From the NCBI GenBank assembly GCA_030606095.1, contig JAUWHC010000018.1, positions 1 through 16,495 on the forward strand: a stretch of 16,495 nt of DNA, given 5' to 3'. The stretch's first letter is position 1. Every line of letters begins with the position of its first letter. The DNA is from Promethearchaeota archaeon. GTDB lineage: Archaea > Asgardarchaeota > Lokiarchaeia > Sigyniarchaeales > SOKP01. Made by a program: the position numbers and the translations under genes. Shown here piece after piece: positions 5,562 to 13,900 of the stretch. The notes under the pieces are model-generated. The model searched no databases. It saw nothing but the letters and a program-made list of their open reading frames with translations, and was not told the origin of the DNA.

Positions 5562-7129
5562 GTAATTACTACATTGTATTTCTTGATCTCTGATTCTACT
5601 TTTGCCTTTCCTAGAGGCGTGAGAGTAATAACATCGTTACTTTTGATTTTCAGAGCTGTCAATTTTATATTTGGGTCTTTAAACTCACCGCTCATATAAG
5701 GATTCCAAAACATTTCTTTGTTCACCGGATTAGTAATCAACCATAGGATAGGTTCTAAATTATGTCCACTTATTCTCATAGCCTTAAATACATACCCTAT
5801 GTTTGCGTCAAATGGAACAACGATTTGAACATTTTCTTCTCCTTCAATGTCTCCACAGGCAAGGCAATCTTCCCTTTTAATTACATCTAGATGGTCGAAT
5901 TGCCCATACACCCCATTATAATTGATGTAAGGAGGGTCCATTGGAGGGCCAATATTCCTTCCATGTATTCGAAATAATAATTTTAACGCTTCTTGGGATT
6001 GTATGCTAGAAATAATAGAGCTTACAGATTGAATTGCCGCAATTTTATTTCCTAAAATATTTTCCATTTCTTCGAACTTATAATCAGGTCCGAAAGTATC
6101 TTTAATATTATCTTTCCATTCTTGAATCTCTTCAGGAGATAGGCTTTCTAACTTTTCGGGAGAAACATTTTCATCAAACACTCTTTTTCTTAAATCTATC
6201 AATTCTTTCTGAGCAAAAGCCTTCAGTTTTACTACATCATCGTCCATGTTCATATCAGGTTTAAAACCGTTTTCTTTTTCGAATAGTACTTCTGCTTTTA
6301 TAACGCAATGATTCCTATTTCTTGGAAGCCCTTTCAATGTACACGCCGCGACCAATTTATCGTCTGCAGGTGGAATAGGGACCATACAACGATAACAAGG
6401 AGTTAAATCCAAAACTTTACCAGCGTATTTTTTATCAAATTCTTCTTCAACTTTTTTTCTAACTAGTCTTCTGAAAGGCTCAAGTTTCTCTTGCTTTAAC
6501 CTATCAATTAAATACTCTAGTTGCTCTATTTCTTTCTGAGCGTCTAAGTATTCCGGATTGTCAAATTCCCACATTTCACTGTCGACTATTTTTTCGATCT
6601 CGATTTCTCTCTTTTTATATTGAAGATCAGAACCTTCTGGAATAATAATTTGTACGTGTCCTTCAAATCCTACGGTTCCCCCCTCTACCATAGGTTTTTT
6701 TATCCTTAAACAAATTTTATTCAAATCTAACCTTGCGTTAAAGTTATCCAAAGCGGCAATGATAACGTCGCATTCTTCATAAACCGACATTTGTAATTTT
6801 TGGAGCTTTTCAAAATAATAATCGATGTTTAAAAAAGGATTCATTTCCTTTAATCTTTCTGCGGCTACTTCTGCCTTAGGACGACCTTCATCGCCCGGCT
6901 TGAACAACATTTGACGGTTAAGATTGGACGTTTCGATAGTATCTAAATCTACCAACACTATTTTCCCAATTCCCATTAAGGCAAAGTCTTTTGCTATTTC
7001 ACAACCCAAAGCCCCAACTCCGACAATCATAACGCAACCTTTGCTAACAATCTCTTGGTCCCACCCATCAATTAATTGCTGTCTCGCGTACATTCGCGAT
7101 TTTTTGATATCTTCCTTGTTTACCGTCAT
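5552..7129 (-). CDS. Ubiquitin-activating E1-like enzyme (ThiF/UBA3-type, with probable E2-binding C-terminus)
   Basis: This 525-residue enzyme should adenylate the C-terminus of a ubiquitin-like protein and pass it via a thioester to an E2. The ThiF/UBA adenylation fold is clear: Arg16 in YARQQ, nucleotide loop GVGALG (37-42), Asp61/Asp63, N69-x-N71-R72-Q73, Lys85 and Asp128 in AALDNFNAR. Zinc ligands are CYRC (245/248) and CLAC (422/425). Cys263 in AACTLKGLPRNRNHC aligns with the catalytic Cys of UBA3/UBA1 (CTxxxxP...HC). Two parts stand out: a charged, probably helical insertion at about 169-241, and residues about 433-525, which resemble the ubiquitin-fold domain that docks E2s. A single chain with all active-site elements suggests a homodimer rather than a UBA3/NAE1-like heterodimer. 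The E2 lies 1.7 kb away on the opposite strand. Confidence 0.93.
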   Translation of the reverse strand: MTVNKEDIKKSRMYARQQLIDGWDQEIVSKGCVMIVGVGALGCEIAKDFALMGIGKIVLVDLDTIETSNLNRQMLFKPGDEGRPKAEVAAERLKEMNPFLNIDYYFEKLQKLQMSVYEECDVIIAALDNFNARLDLNKICLRIKKPMVEGGTVGFEGHVQIIIPEGSDLQYKKREIEIEKIVDSEMWEFDNPEYLDAQKEIEQLEYLIDRLKQEKLEPFRRLVRKKVEEEFDKKYAGKVLDLTPCYRCMVPIPPADDKLVAACTLKGLPRNRNHCVIKAEVLFEKENGFKPDMNMDDDVVKLKAFAQKELIDLRKRVFDENVSPEKLESLSPEEIQEWKDNIKDTFGPDYKFEEMENILGNKIAAIQSVSSIISSIQSQEALKLLFRIHGRNIGPPMDPPYINYNGVYGQFDHLDVIKREDCLACGDIEGEENVQIVVPFDANIGYVFKAMRISGHNLEPILWLITNPVNKEMFWNPYMSGEFKDPNIKLTALKIKSNDVITLTPLGKAKVESEIKKYNVVITYM

Positions 7130-7206
7130 TATAAATATCCTTAATTTTTATAATATTATATATTATTAATTTTTCATAGAAATATAAATTCTTTTAGTGT
7201 GTTTTA
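7130..7206. promoter_or_regulatory. Divergent promoters of the E1-like gene and the protease
   Basis: Within 77 bp there are two well-placed TATA-like elements. ATTATATATTAT at about 7155-7166 would read leftward, with initiation just before the E1 ATG at 7129. AAATATAAATT at about 7180-7190 would read rightward, with initiation near the protease TTG at 7207. Both genes would then have little or no leader, which is common in archaea. This is assigned from spacing and composition. Confidence 0.4.
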
Positions 7207-8751
7207 TTGAAAAAGCAATTTATAGTAATTTTAATGATTTTAACACTTCCAATAGCCCAATTTTTCGTTTTAGGAATAATTGATTATGAGTACCCTCAAA
7301 TAGTCGAATCGCGCTTAAAATGTTCGAATATTGATAATACCTTCCAAATTTCACCAAGTAAAATAAAAATTAATTCTAAGTACAACGCACAAGATTATAT
7401 TGGCTTGCAAGATAGTCTTTGGAATAATGGATTAACGGGAAAAAATGTAACTGTTGCTGTATTAGACACAGGAATTTTTGCTAATCATAGTGTGTTTACA
7501 AATAGTGGAAAATTAGATTGGTTTGAAAGAATTGTTAACTTCTACGATGTGATTGAAAATCAATCAACTATTCCACGAGACGATCACGGTCACGGAACAT
7601 GGACAACATCAATTTTAGGAGGAAATTGTAGCGAATATCAAGGGGTAGCACCAGATGTAAATTTGGTAATATTGAAAATTTTCGATAGTACTGGAGAAAC
7701 CAACGCTTCCATATTGGAAAAAGCTATTAATTGGGTTATTCAAAATAAGGATGTTTTTGATATAAAAATTGTTAGTATGAGTTTTGGAGCAAAACCAGAA
7801 CCTGATAATCACAATGAAATTGCCCGTATTCATAACTTAGCTAGAACCCTTATTGAAAACGGAATACTAGTCGTTGCAGCGGGAGGTAATGATGGGGACC
7901 CTTCTAAAGAATATGGAGATGAGTCTATTAACGCTCCTGCTTCAGATAAGACGGTTCTTGCTGTTGGGGGCGTAGATTACAGCGGAAACATGTATCCAAG
8001 TAGTGCAAAAGGTCCGACTTTTGAAGGCGCCATAAAACCAGACGTGTGTGCTCCCGCTGTTGGCGTAATTGGCGCGGACAAAGACTCTCACAACAACTAT
8101 AGCTACGGAACCGGTACTTCTGGAGCAACGCCTTTCGTAGCAGGATTAGCAGCATTGATGTTAGAAAAAAAAGAAAATTTAACTCCGTTACAACTAAAAA
8201 ATATAATCTCATTAACTTCATTTAAGACGGTCAACCCACGAGTGATTCAAGATAATATACAAGGATGGGGGATTATACAAGGTTACTCCGCCTTAGACGC
8301 CTTAAATAACCCAATAGTAATTAATGAAAGTACGGAAATAGGATTATCTCTAAACCAAAACTTTAGCGTTTATTGCCAACCGATTAAACTTAAACCAAAT
8401 CATTACTTTTTTGAATTAAATCAACTTGAATCGGCGCAAGCAGAAATGTATTTATTCAATATGGCTCCTAACGAATATGGATCTCCAATCCTAATCTCTC
8501 ACACCATAAACCAACTAATTCCAGATAATCTTGATAAAAGAATGGGCGTTTTCGTAAGTGAAGTTAACAATTATTATTTAGTTGTAAAATTAGTTCAGAG
8601 AGCTTCAGGAAGTTTTTTAATACGACTAGTTTTTGAATATAGAAATATGGCATTTATAATTTTGTTAGGAATTAATGTTATTAGTCTGATTTACATCAGA
8701 AAATTAACTTTGAGTTTTAAAAAAAGAGATGGTATATATAGATTAATTTGA
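7207..8751 (+). CDS. Subtilisin-like serine protease (S8), membrane-anchored
   Basis: This 514-residue protein is a secreted, membrane-tethered peptidase. Residues 5-24 form a signal or anchor helix. The peptidase S8 domain (about 65-350) has the complete catalytic triad: Asp87 (AVLDTGI), His129 (DDHGHGT) and Ser305 (GTGTSGATPF). Asn228 (AAGGNDG) is the oxyanion residue. A region of about 120 residues with no domain I recognise follows, probably beta-rich. A second transmembrane helix (481-497) and a basic tail (KKRDG) come last, so the C-terminus is predicted to be inside and the protease outside. The start is a TTG at 7207. A distinct pro-peptide is short or absent. It is divergent from the E1-like gene and stops 2 bp from the convergent coiled-coil gene. 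No functional link to either neighbour is evident. Confidence 0.92.
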   Translation: MKKQFIVILMILTLPIAQFFVLGIIDYEYPQIVESRLKCSNIDNTFQISPSKIKINSKYNAQDYIGLQDSLWNNGLTGKNVTVAVLDTGIFANHSVFTNSGKLDWFERIVNFYDVIENQSTIPRDDHGHGTWTTSILGGNCSEYQGVAPDVNLVILKIFDSTGETNASILEKAINWVIQNKDVFDIKIVSMSFGAKPEPDNHNEIARIHNLARTLIENGILVVAAGGNDGDPSKEYGDESINAPASDKTVLAVGGVDYSGNMYPSSAKGPTFEGAIKPDVCAPAVGVIGADKDSHNNYSYGTGTSGATPFVAGLAALMLEKKENLTPLQLKNIISLTSFKTVNPRVIQDNIQGWGIIQGYSALDALNNPIVINESTEIGLSLNQNFSVYCQPIKLKPNHYFFELNQLESAQAEMYLFNMAPNEYGSPILISHTINQLIPDNLDKRMGVFVSEVNNYYLVVKLVQRASGSFLIRLVFEYRNMAFIILLGINVISLIYIRKLTLSFKKRDGIYRLI

Positions 8752-8753
8752 AC

Positions 8754-11700
8754 CTATTTTTTTTCTTTTTTCGATATTTCTTTAAGCATTTTCTTAATGT
8801 CGTCCGATTTTTCTTTATCTTTAGCTAATTTGAGCTTTTCTTTTCTCTTCTCTGTATCTTCCTTCGATTTCGATAATTCCTTCGTAAGTTCCTGCTTTAA
8901 ATCAATAAATTCTTTCATATCCTTTCGAAATTCTTTTGACTCGGAAACGATTTGTTTGCTTTTTTGTTGGGCTTTTAACTCATCTTGTTGCATTTTAATT
9001 TTAATTAACTTCGAAACCTCAATAGATAAATCGCTCACTTCTCCAACTACCGCTTTTAATTTTATTTCTTCTTTTTTTACTTGGTGCTCTTTCTTTCTTC
9101 TTTGAATTTCTAAATCTTCGCGAATTTTTTTGATTTTCAAATTTTCTTCTTTTGTTCTTTGTTCAAAGAGTCGTGTATTTTCAATCTCTTTCTGAATGTA
9201 TTTTATTTGTTCAATCCATCCAATCTGTTTAAACTTTTCAATTGCACTGTTGAACTTTTTATTAGCTTTTTTAAAGTCATATACGATTGCAGCTTGTTTT
9301 CCCTCGTCTATTAGTCTTAAACCTTTTTCTTTTTTTATCTCCATATCTCGTTTAGATTCGAATAATCTTTTTACCTTTACTTGTTGTTGTCTACTTTTTA
9401 TTTCGTATTCTATACGTCGTTTTTGAATCTCTTCTCTAAAGAGCTCATAGTCGCGTTGCCTTATATTTTTAGCCTCTGCTTCCAATTTTTTCTTTTCTAC
9501 AAAATCTGCTTTCTGTTGAATGAGATCTTTTATCAGTATATTTAAATTATTAATCTCAGGTTCCCAACCAATTTTTTCGGCTAGTATATCTCTTGCTTGA
9601 ATATACAATAATATTGCTTTGTCAAAATTAGGAACCCCTCTCTTAAGAAATTTCCCTCCTTCTTCAAGAAGAGAATATGCAGCTTCTCTGTTAGTTAGTT
9701 GATCTTGTACTACTCTTTCCCTCTGTTGAAGAGCTAACTGTTGCGCAATCCTTTTCTCTTTTTCTTGCTTTTTTCTCTCTTCTAATATTTCTTTTAAATG
9801 TTTCTCTTCTTTAAGCCTCTCTAATTCTCTTTTCAGTTTATGTTGTTCGTCAAATTCTTTCTGTTTTTTGAGGTTGATTACTTTTTCAATCATATTATTA
9901 ATAGAATCTGTTGGAAATTGGATTTCGTTTAAAATTAGCATTGCTTTTCTATAACTTGCAATGGCTAGATCATACTCTAATCTATTAATATAATGCTCAG
10001 CTTTTTCTAAAACCAGAAAAGCTTCATCTTTTCTCTTTTCAAGTTTGGCTTGTAACAATTCCATATTTCCAATTTCAATCTGCTTTAATTTTAAGCGCTC
10101 TTTTTTTTTCCTTATATCCTCAGCAACTTTCTTTTGAAACTCGTTTTCTTCTCGCTCCTTTTGAACTTTGAATTCTAATTCTTTCTGTTTTTGCAATTCA
10201 TGTTCTCGTTTTTTCTCTTTGACTTTAACGATTAATTCTTTTATTGAATCTGTTGGAAATTGAATTTCGTTTAATATTAATTCCGCGCTTCTATAATATT
10301 CAAGCGCCTTGTCGTTTTTTCCTTGTTTTACAAAGGCATTGGCTTCATCAAATATTTCAAATGCTATGTCTTTACGTTTTTCTAAGTAGATCTTTAGGTC
10401 TTCTCGTTCTTTAACTTTGATTTGTTTAGCTTTCATTTTTTCTTCTTCGTACTTCATACTTTCTACAATAGTTTGTAGAAAATGCTTTTCTTCCTCAGTT
10501 TTTTTTATTATGAGTTCAAATTCATGCTGTTTTGCTAAATCATCTTTGCGCTTTTTTTCTTGTATCTTGCGAACCATTTCTTTAACTGTATCCGTTGGAA
10601 ATCGGATTTGAGTTAAAAATAACTCTGCTTGATAATACATGTCTATAGCATCCTCGTATAACCCTTGCTTTAATAACGCTTCTGCTTTATCCATAATTTT
10701 AAAGGCTTCTAATTTACGTTGTTCCAAATAATTTACTAAATCTTCCCTTTTTCGAAGCTCAATTTTCTTAGATATCATCCTGTCTTTTTCACTTTGAAGA
10801 TGTTCAGCTATTTTTCTCTCGAACTCTCTTTCTTCGTCTATTTGTTTTTTTAAATGTTCCCTTTCTCGAATAATTCTCTGATCTTTTTCCTTCTTTTTAA
10901 ACTGGATTGATCGAATTGTATCTTCTAATAAGATTATATAACTTCCTGTCCATCCAATGTCATTTAACATGCTAAGAGCGTTATGATAAGATTGCAAAGC
11001 TTCGTCAAAGCTTTCTTGCCTTAGTAATAAATCAGCTTCGTCAATAACTTTGAACGCCTCTTTCTCTTTTGCGATGTTTTCTGCAATTAACTCCTTCTTT
11101 TCTACAACTAATTCTCTCTCTTTTTGCATTTTAATTTTTTCTATTTTTCGTTGACGTTTGATGTGGTCAAGAAATTGTCTGTTAGCGGTTTCTTTTTTGA
11201 TCGTTTCTTGAAACGCTTTTTGTTTCCATAGTTCTTTCTCTTTCTTTTTTATTTCTATATCGCTAATAGCTTGATTAATCAACGGTAGTTCTTCTACCCA
11301 TTGAATTTGAGCAAATATCTCACTTACATTTCTATAACTTTCAATTGCCATATCAAATTCCCCTAAAGATAGAAAATTTTGGGCTTCTTCTAGTATTTTA
11401 AAACCTTCTTCTTTTCGTTTTTCTCTAAATATGACTTCTTTTTCGCGTTCTCTTAAAGTAATTTCTTTTTGTTTTATCTTTTCTCTCTGAGCTTTCATTT
11501 CTTTAATTGCAATCTCTTGAAACGCTCTATCCTCTCTTTCTTTTGTAATGAGAGCTAATATATCCCTTTGTTTTTTAATTCCAGTCTCACGCTTTTTATT
11601 TTCTATCTCAACAATTGCATTTCCAATTTTTTCAACTTCATCATACCATTGAATTTCCGCAAAAATATTTGTTGCTAATTGGTATAATTCTATAACCTTT

Positions 11701-13679
11701 TCGTAATTTCCTTTTTCCAATAACTTCTGCGCTTCGCCTAATACTTTAAAGGCTTCTTCTTTTCTCCTTTCTCGATGTTCTAATTCTGCATCTCGTTCCC
11801 TTAACTTTATCTCTTTTTTACTTAATCTTCCACGCTCATCTTGTAATTGCTTAGATATCTGTTTTTGAAACGATTGCTCTGTTTTATATCTGTCAATAGA
11901 TCTCTGTAAATTCTTTTGCTTCGTTAAAGATTGCTCTTTTTTCCTACTTTCAAGTTCTCTTATGGAATCTTCAATTAAATGCAATTCTTCGTCCCATTGG
12001 ATGCCAGCAAAAATATTTCCAGCAGTTTGATAGGCTAATATAGCGTTATCTAAATTAGATTGATTTATGTATTCTTCTGCTTCTTCTAAAGCCTTAAAAG
12101 CAGCGTCTTTACGTTGTTCTCTATATTCTATTTCGTCCCTTTTTAAATCTAATGCAATTTCCCTTTGTTTAATTCTCTCTCGTTCCTTCGCTAATTCTAT
12201 TGAAATATGTTGTTGGAAATCTAAATCAGCTTTACTTCGTCGTTCTAATTTCTTTTGTTGTTCCAGTTCTTTTTCTATCTGAGTTTCTTTTAATGTGTTG
12301 ATACTAGATATTGTAGACTTAATTGTTCCCGCATACGATTCCCAACCCGCTCCTAAACCTTTTAAAAGTTCTAACGCTTTTTGATATTCTATAATAGCTT
12401 TATTAAAGTCGTTCCTTTCCTTTAAAATATTATCGGCGTTATCTAAAGTCGTAAAAAATTCGTTCTCTTTCCTAGTTTCTTTTCTTCTTTTTTGTTCAAA
12501 TTGTAATCTTTTTTGCTCTAGCTCTTTTGCTGTTTGTACAATCTCTTCTCTTTCTTTTAAGAAAATTTTGTCTTGTAGATTTTTTAAATCGATTTCTCGT
12601 TTTTGTTTCAGGTTTTCAGTTTTTTCCTCATATTTTTGCTTCTCTTCTATACTTTTGATAAAATTAACGATAGGTTGAATGTAAGAATCCCATTCTATGG
12701 ATTTAAATAATTCTATTGCCTTTTCATACTTAGTTATGGCTTTATCGTATTTTTTTTCTCGCTCCAGCTTTTTTGCAATATCTATTTGGTTGAACGCGTC
12801 TATTTGAATCTTTACTTCGTCCTTTTTAAATTCTACGAGTTCTAATTCACCGAATTCTTTAGTTTCAACTTCTCTTTTTATAAAGCTTCGTTCTAAAGGC
12901 TTCTGTTTTTTAATTATTTCAAATTCTTTTTTGTCTTTTCTTAATTTTTGAACTAGTAGGGCTATATTTTGTGTCTGGGTTTGCCACCCTATTAAGTTTA
13001 ATAGTTCAATAGCTTTTTCGTAATTCTCTATCGCTTTATCAAACTTATTGTCTTTTTCGAAAAACTTTGCATTGTCAATAAACGCAAAAGCATCGGTTTG
13101 AATTTGTTCTTCTCGTTGTTTCGCTTCTTTATATCTTTTTAGTTCTTCTGCTTTAGAAGCAATTTTCTTTTTACCAAAAGCATCAACAATCTGAGGCTCA
13201 TTTTCTAGTTGTTGAGACTCAATTTCTTTTTGCGTTTGAATTATTTTTTGCCGTTCCAAATTCCCCGCAAGATCGCTTATTTTATTCTTCAAATTAGCTA
13301 ATTGAGTTTCAGTCCAACCTGATTGAACCAATAATTTAATTGCTGACATATATTGGTTAATAGCGTCTTCAAGAAATCCATCAGATTCTAATTTTTGAGC
13401 TCCATCTAGTAAAGAAAACGCTTGATCTTGTATTTGATCAACTTGAGCCCTAGAACGCTCTTGCCGGTAGAAAATCTCTTGCTTAGCTAATTTTTTTAAT
13501 TCTTCAATTCGGGAATAAATTTCATCAATTCGTTGCATCAAGTACCCGCTATTTTTAAGGTATTCTGCAGCAGCTTCATAATGTTCTATAGCCTTTTCTA
13601 TATGACCTTCCTGCTCGAACTTCTGGGCTAAGCTTAAGTATCTTACAGCTTCTTGGGCCAACGCTTCATTATTCTCCAT
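8754..13679 (-). CDS. Giant TPR/MIT-like repeat coiled-coil protein
   Basis: This 1641-residue, extremely Lys/Glu-rich protein has no signal peptide or membrane helix. It is built of about 14 units starting near residues 7, 86, 196, 294, 407, 526, 642, 758, 873, 991, 1106, 1219, 1333 and 1452. Each unit has a helical hairpin fitting the TPR pattern (A-x2-L-x3-G-x-Y-x2-A-x3-Y-x2-A), then an IQW/IGW/FPTD turn and a third helix ending in basic residues. The three-helix layout also resembles MIT domains. About 55-60 residues of charged helix link the units, giving a period of about 113-119 residues from unit 4 on. Residues 1506-1641 are a charged coiled-coil tail. The shape should be a very long rod or scaffold. 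Partners and function are unknown; MIT-like units would suggest ESCRT contacts, but that is speculation. It starts at ATG 13679 and ends at TAG 8754. Confidence 0.85.
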   Translation of the reverse strand: MENNEALAQEAVRYLSLAQKFEQEGHIEKAIEHYEAAAEYLKNSGYLMQRIDEIYSRIEELKKLAKQEIFYRQERSRAQVDQIQDQAFSLLDGAQKLESDGFLEDAINQYMSAIKLLVQSGWTETQLANLKNKISDLAGNLERQKIIQTQKEIESQQLENEPQIVDAFGKKKIASKAEELKRYKEAKQREEQIQTDAFAFIDNAKFFEKDNKFDKAIENYEKAIELLNLIGWQTQTQNIALLVQKLRKDKKEFEIIKKQKPLERSFIKREVETKEFGELELVEFKKDEVKIQIDAFNQIDIAKKLEREKKYDKAITKYEKAIELFKSIEWDSYIQPIVNFIKSIEEKQKYEEKTENLKQKREIDLKNLQDKIFLKEREEIVQTAKELEQKRLQFEQKRRKETRKENEFFTTLDNADNILKERNDFNKAIIEYQKALELLKGLGAGWESYAGTIKSTISSINTLKETQIEKELEQQKKLERRSKADLDFQQHISIELAKERERIKQREIALDLKRDEIEYREQRKDAAFKALEEAEEYINQSNLDNAILAYQTAGNIFAGIQWDEELHLIEDSIRELESRKKEQSLTKQKNLQRSIDRYKTEQSFQKQISKQLQDERGRLSKKEIKLRERDAELEHRERRKEEAFKVLGEAQKLLEKGNYEKVIELYQLATNIFAEIQWYDEVEKIGNAIVEIENKKRETGIKKQRDILALITKEREDRAFQEIAIKEMKAQREKIKQKEITLREREKEVIFREKRKEEGFKILEEAQNFLSLGEFDMAIESYRNVSEIFAQIQWVEELPLINQAISDIEIKKKEKELWKQKAFQETIKKETANRQFLDHIKRQRKIEKIKMQKERELVVEKKELIAENIAKEKEAFKVIDEADLLLRQESFDEALQSYHNALSMLNDIGWTGSYIILLEDTIRSIQFKKKEKDQRIIREREHLKKQIDEEREFERKIAEHLQSEKDRMISKKIELRKREDLVNYLEQRKLEAFKIMDKAEALLKQGLYEDAIDMYYQAELFLTQIRFPTDTVKEMVRKIQEKKRKDDLAKQHEFELIIKKTEEEKHFLQTIVESMKYEEEKMKAKQIKVKEREDLKIYLEKRKDIAFEIFDEANAFVKQGKNDKALEYYRSAELILNEIQFPTDSIKELIVKVKEKKREHELQKQKELEFKVQKEREENEFQKKVAEDIRKKKERLKLKQIEIGNMELLQAKLEKRKDEAFLVLEKAEHYINRLEYDLAIASYRKAMLILNEIQFPTDSINNMIEKVINLKKQKEFDEQHKLKRELERLKEEKHLKEILEERKKQEKEKRIAQQLALQQRERVVQDQLTNREAAYSLLEEGGKFLKRGVPNFDKAILLYIQARDILAEKIGWEPEINNLNILIKDLIQQKADFVEKKKLEAEAKNIRQRDYELFREEIQKRRIEYEIKSRQQQVKVKRLFESKRDMEIKKEKGLRLIDEGKQAAIVYDFKKANKKFNSAIEKFKQIGWIEQIKYIQKEIENTRLFEQRTKEENLKIKKIREDLEIQRRKKEHQVKKEEIKLKAVVGEVSDLSIEVSKLIKIKMQQDELKAQQKSKQIVSESKEFRKDMKEFIDLKQELTKELSKSKEDTEKRKEKLKLAKDKEKSDDIKKMLKEISKKEKK
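9165..13661 (-). repeat. Internal array of ~14 coding repeats in the coiled-coil gene
   Basis: The gene's helical units recur at about 345-bp spacing. Most copies have diverged in DNA, but units 11 and 12 still match at 27 of 30 bases over the stretch encoding NEIQFPTDSI (10242-10271 against 9900-9929). Unit 10 keeps a related FPTDTV version. Units 6-8 share the variant IFA-x-IQW. The clusters suggest growth by stepwise tandem duplication of neighbouring units. Confidence 0.75.
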
Positions 13680-13900
13680 TTTAAAACTAACTCATTGTTT
13701 TTCAATTTAAATTGAATTGTTAATAAGATTAGAGTGAAATCATTCTTATTTCTTACAATAAATTAAACCGATTTATTAATTAAACTTTTTATATTTTAAT
13801 GATTAACCTTACTAACTAAAAATAACCGTTAAAAGTCATTTTAGTGCCATTTTTGATGCTTAATCTTTATTTCTTTATTTGGTATGGGGGCGTATAATAT
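13680..13900. promoter_or_regulatory. Divergent promoter region of the coiled-coil gene and the RACo-like gene
   Basis: This 221-bp AT-rich spacer lies between two divergent starts. The only GC-rich patch is GGGGGCG at about 13885-13891, roughly 10 nt before the RACo-like ATG, and it may act as a ribosome binding site. No clear TATA or operator placement could be fixed for either gene. Confidence 0.35.

Noticed and set aside
8797..9426. Ser/Phe-rich plus-strand open frames opposite the coiled-coil gene
   Set aside because: Opposite strands of Lys/Glu-rich coding sequence read as Phe/Ser/Leu-rich frames; no start context or motifs support them.
9165..13661. Regular repeats that could suggest a CRISPR or satellite array
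   Set aside because: The period is about 345 bp, repeats are conserved mainly as protein and stay in one reading frame, so they are coding domain repeats.
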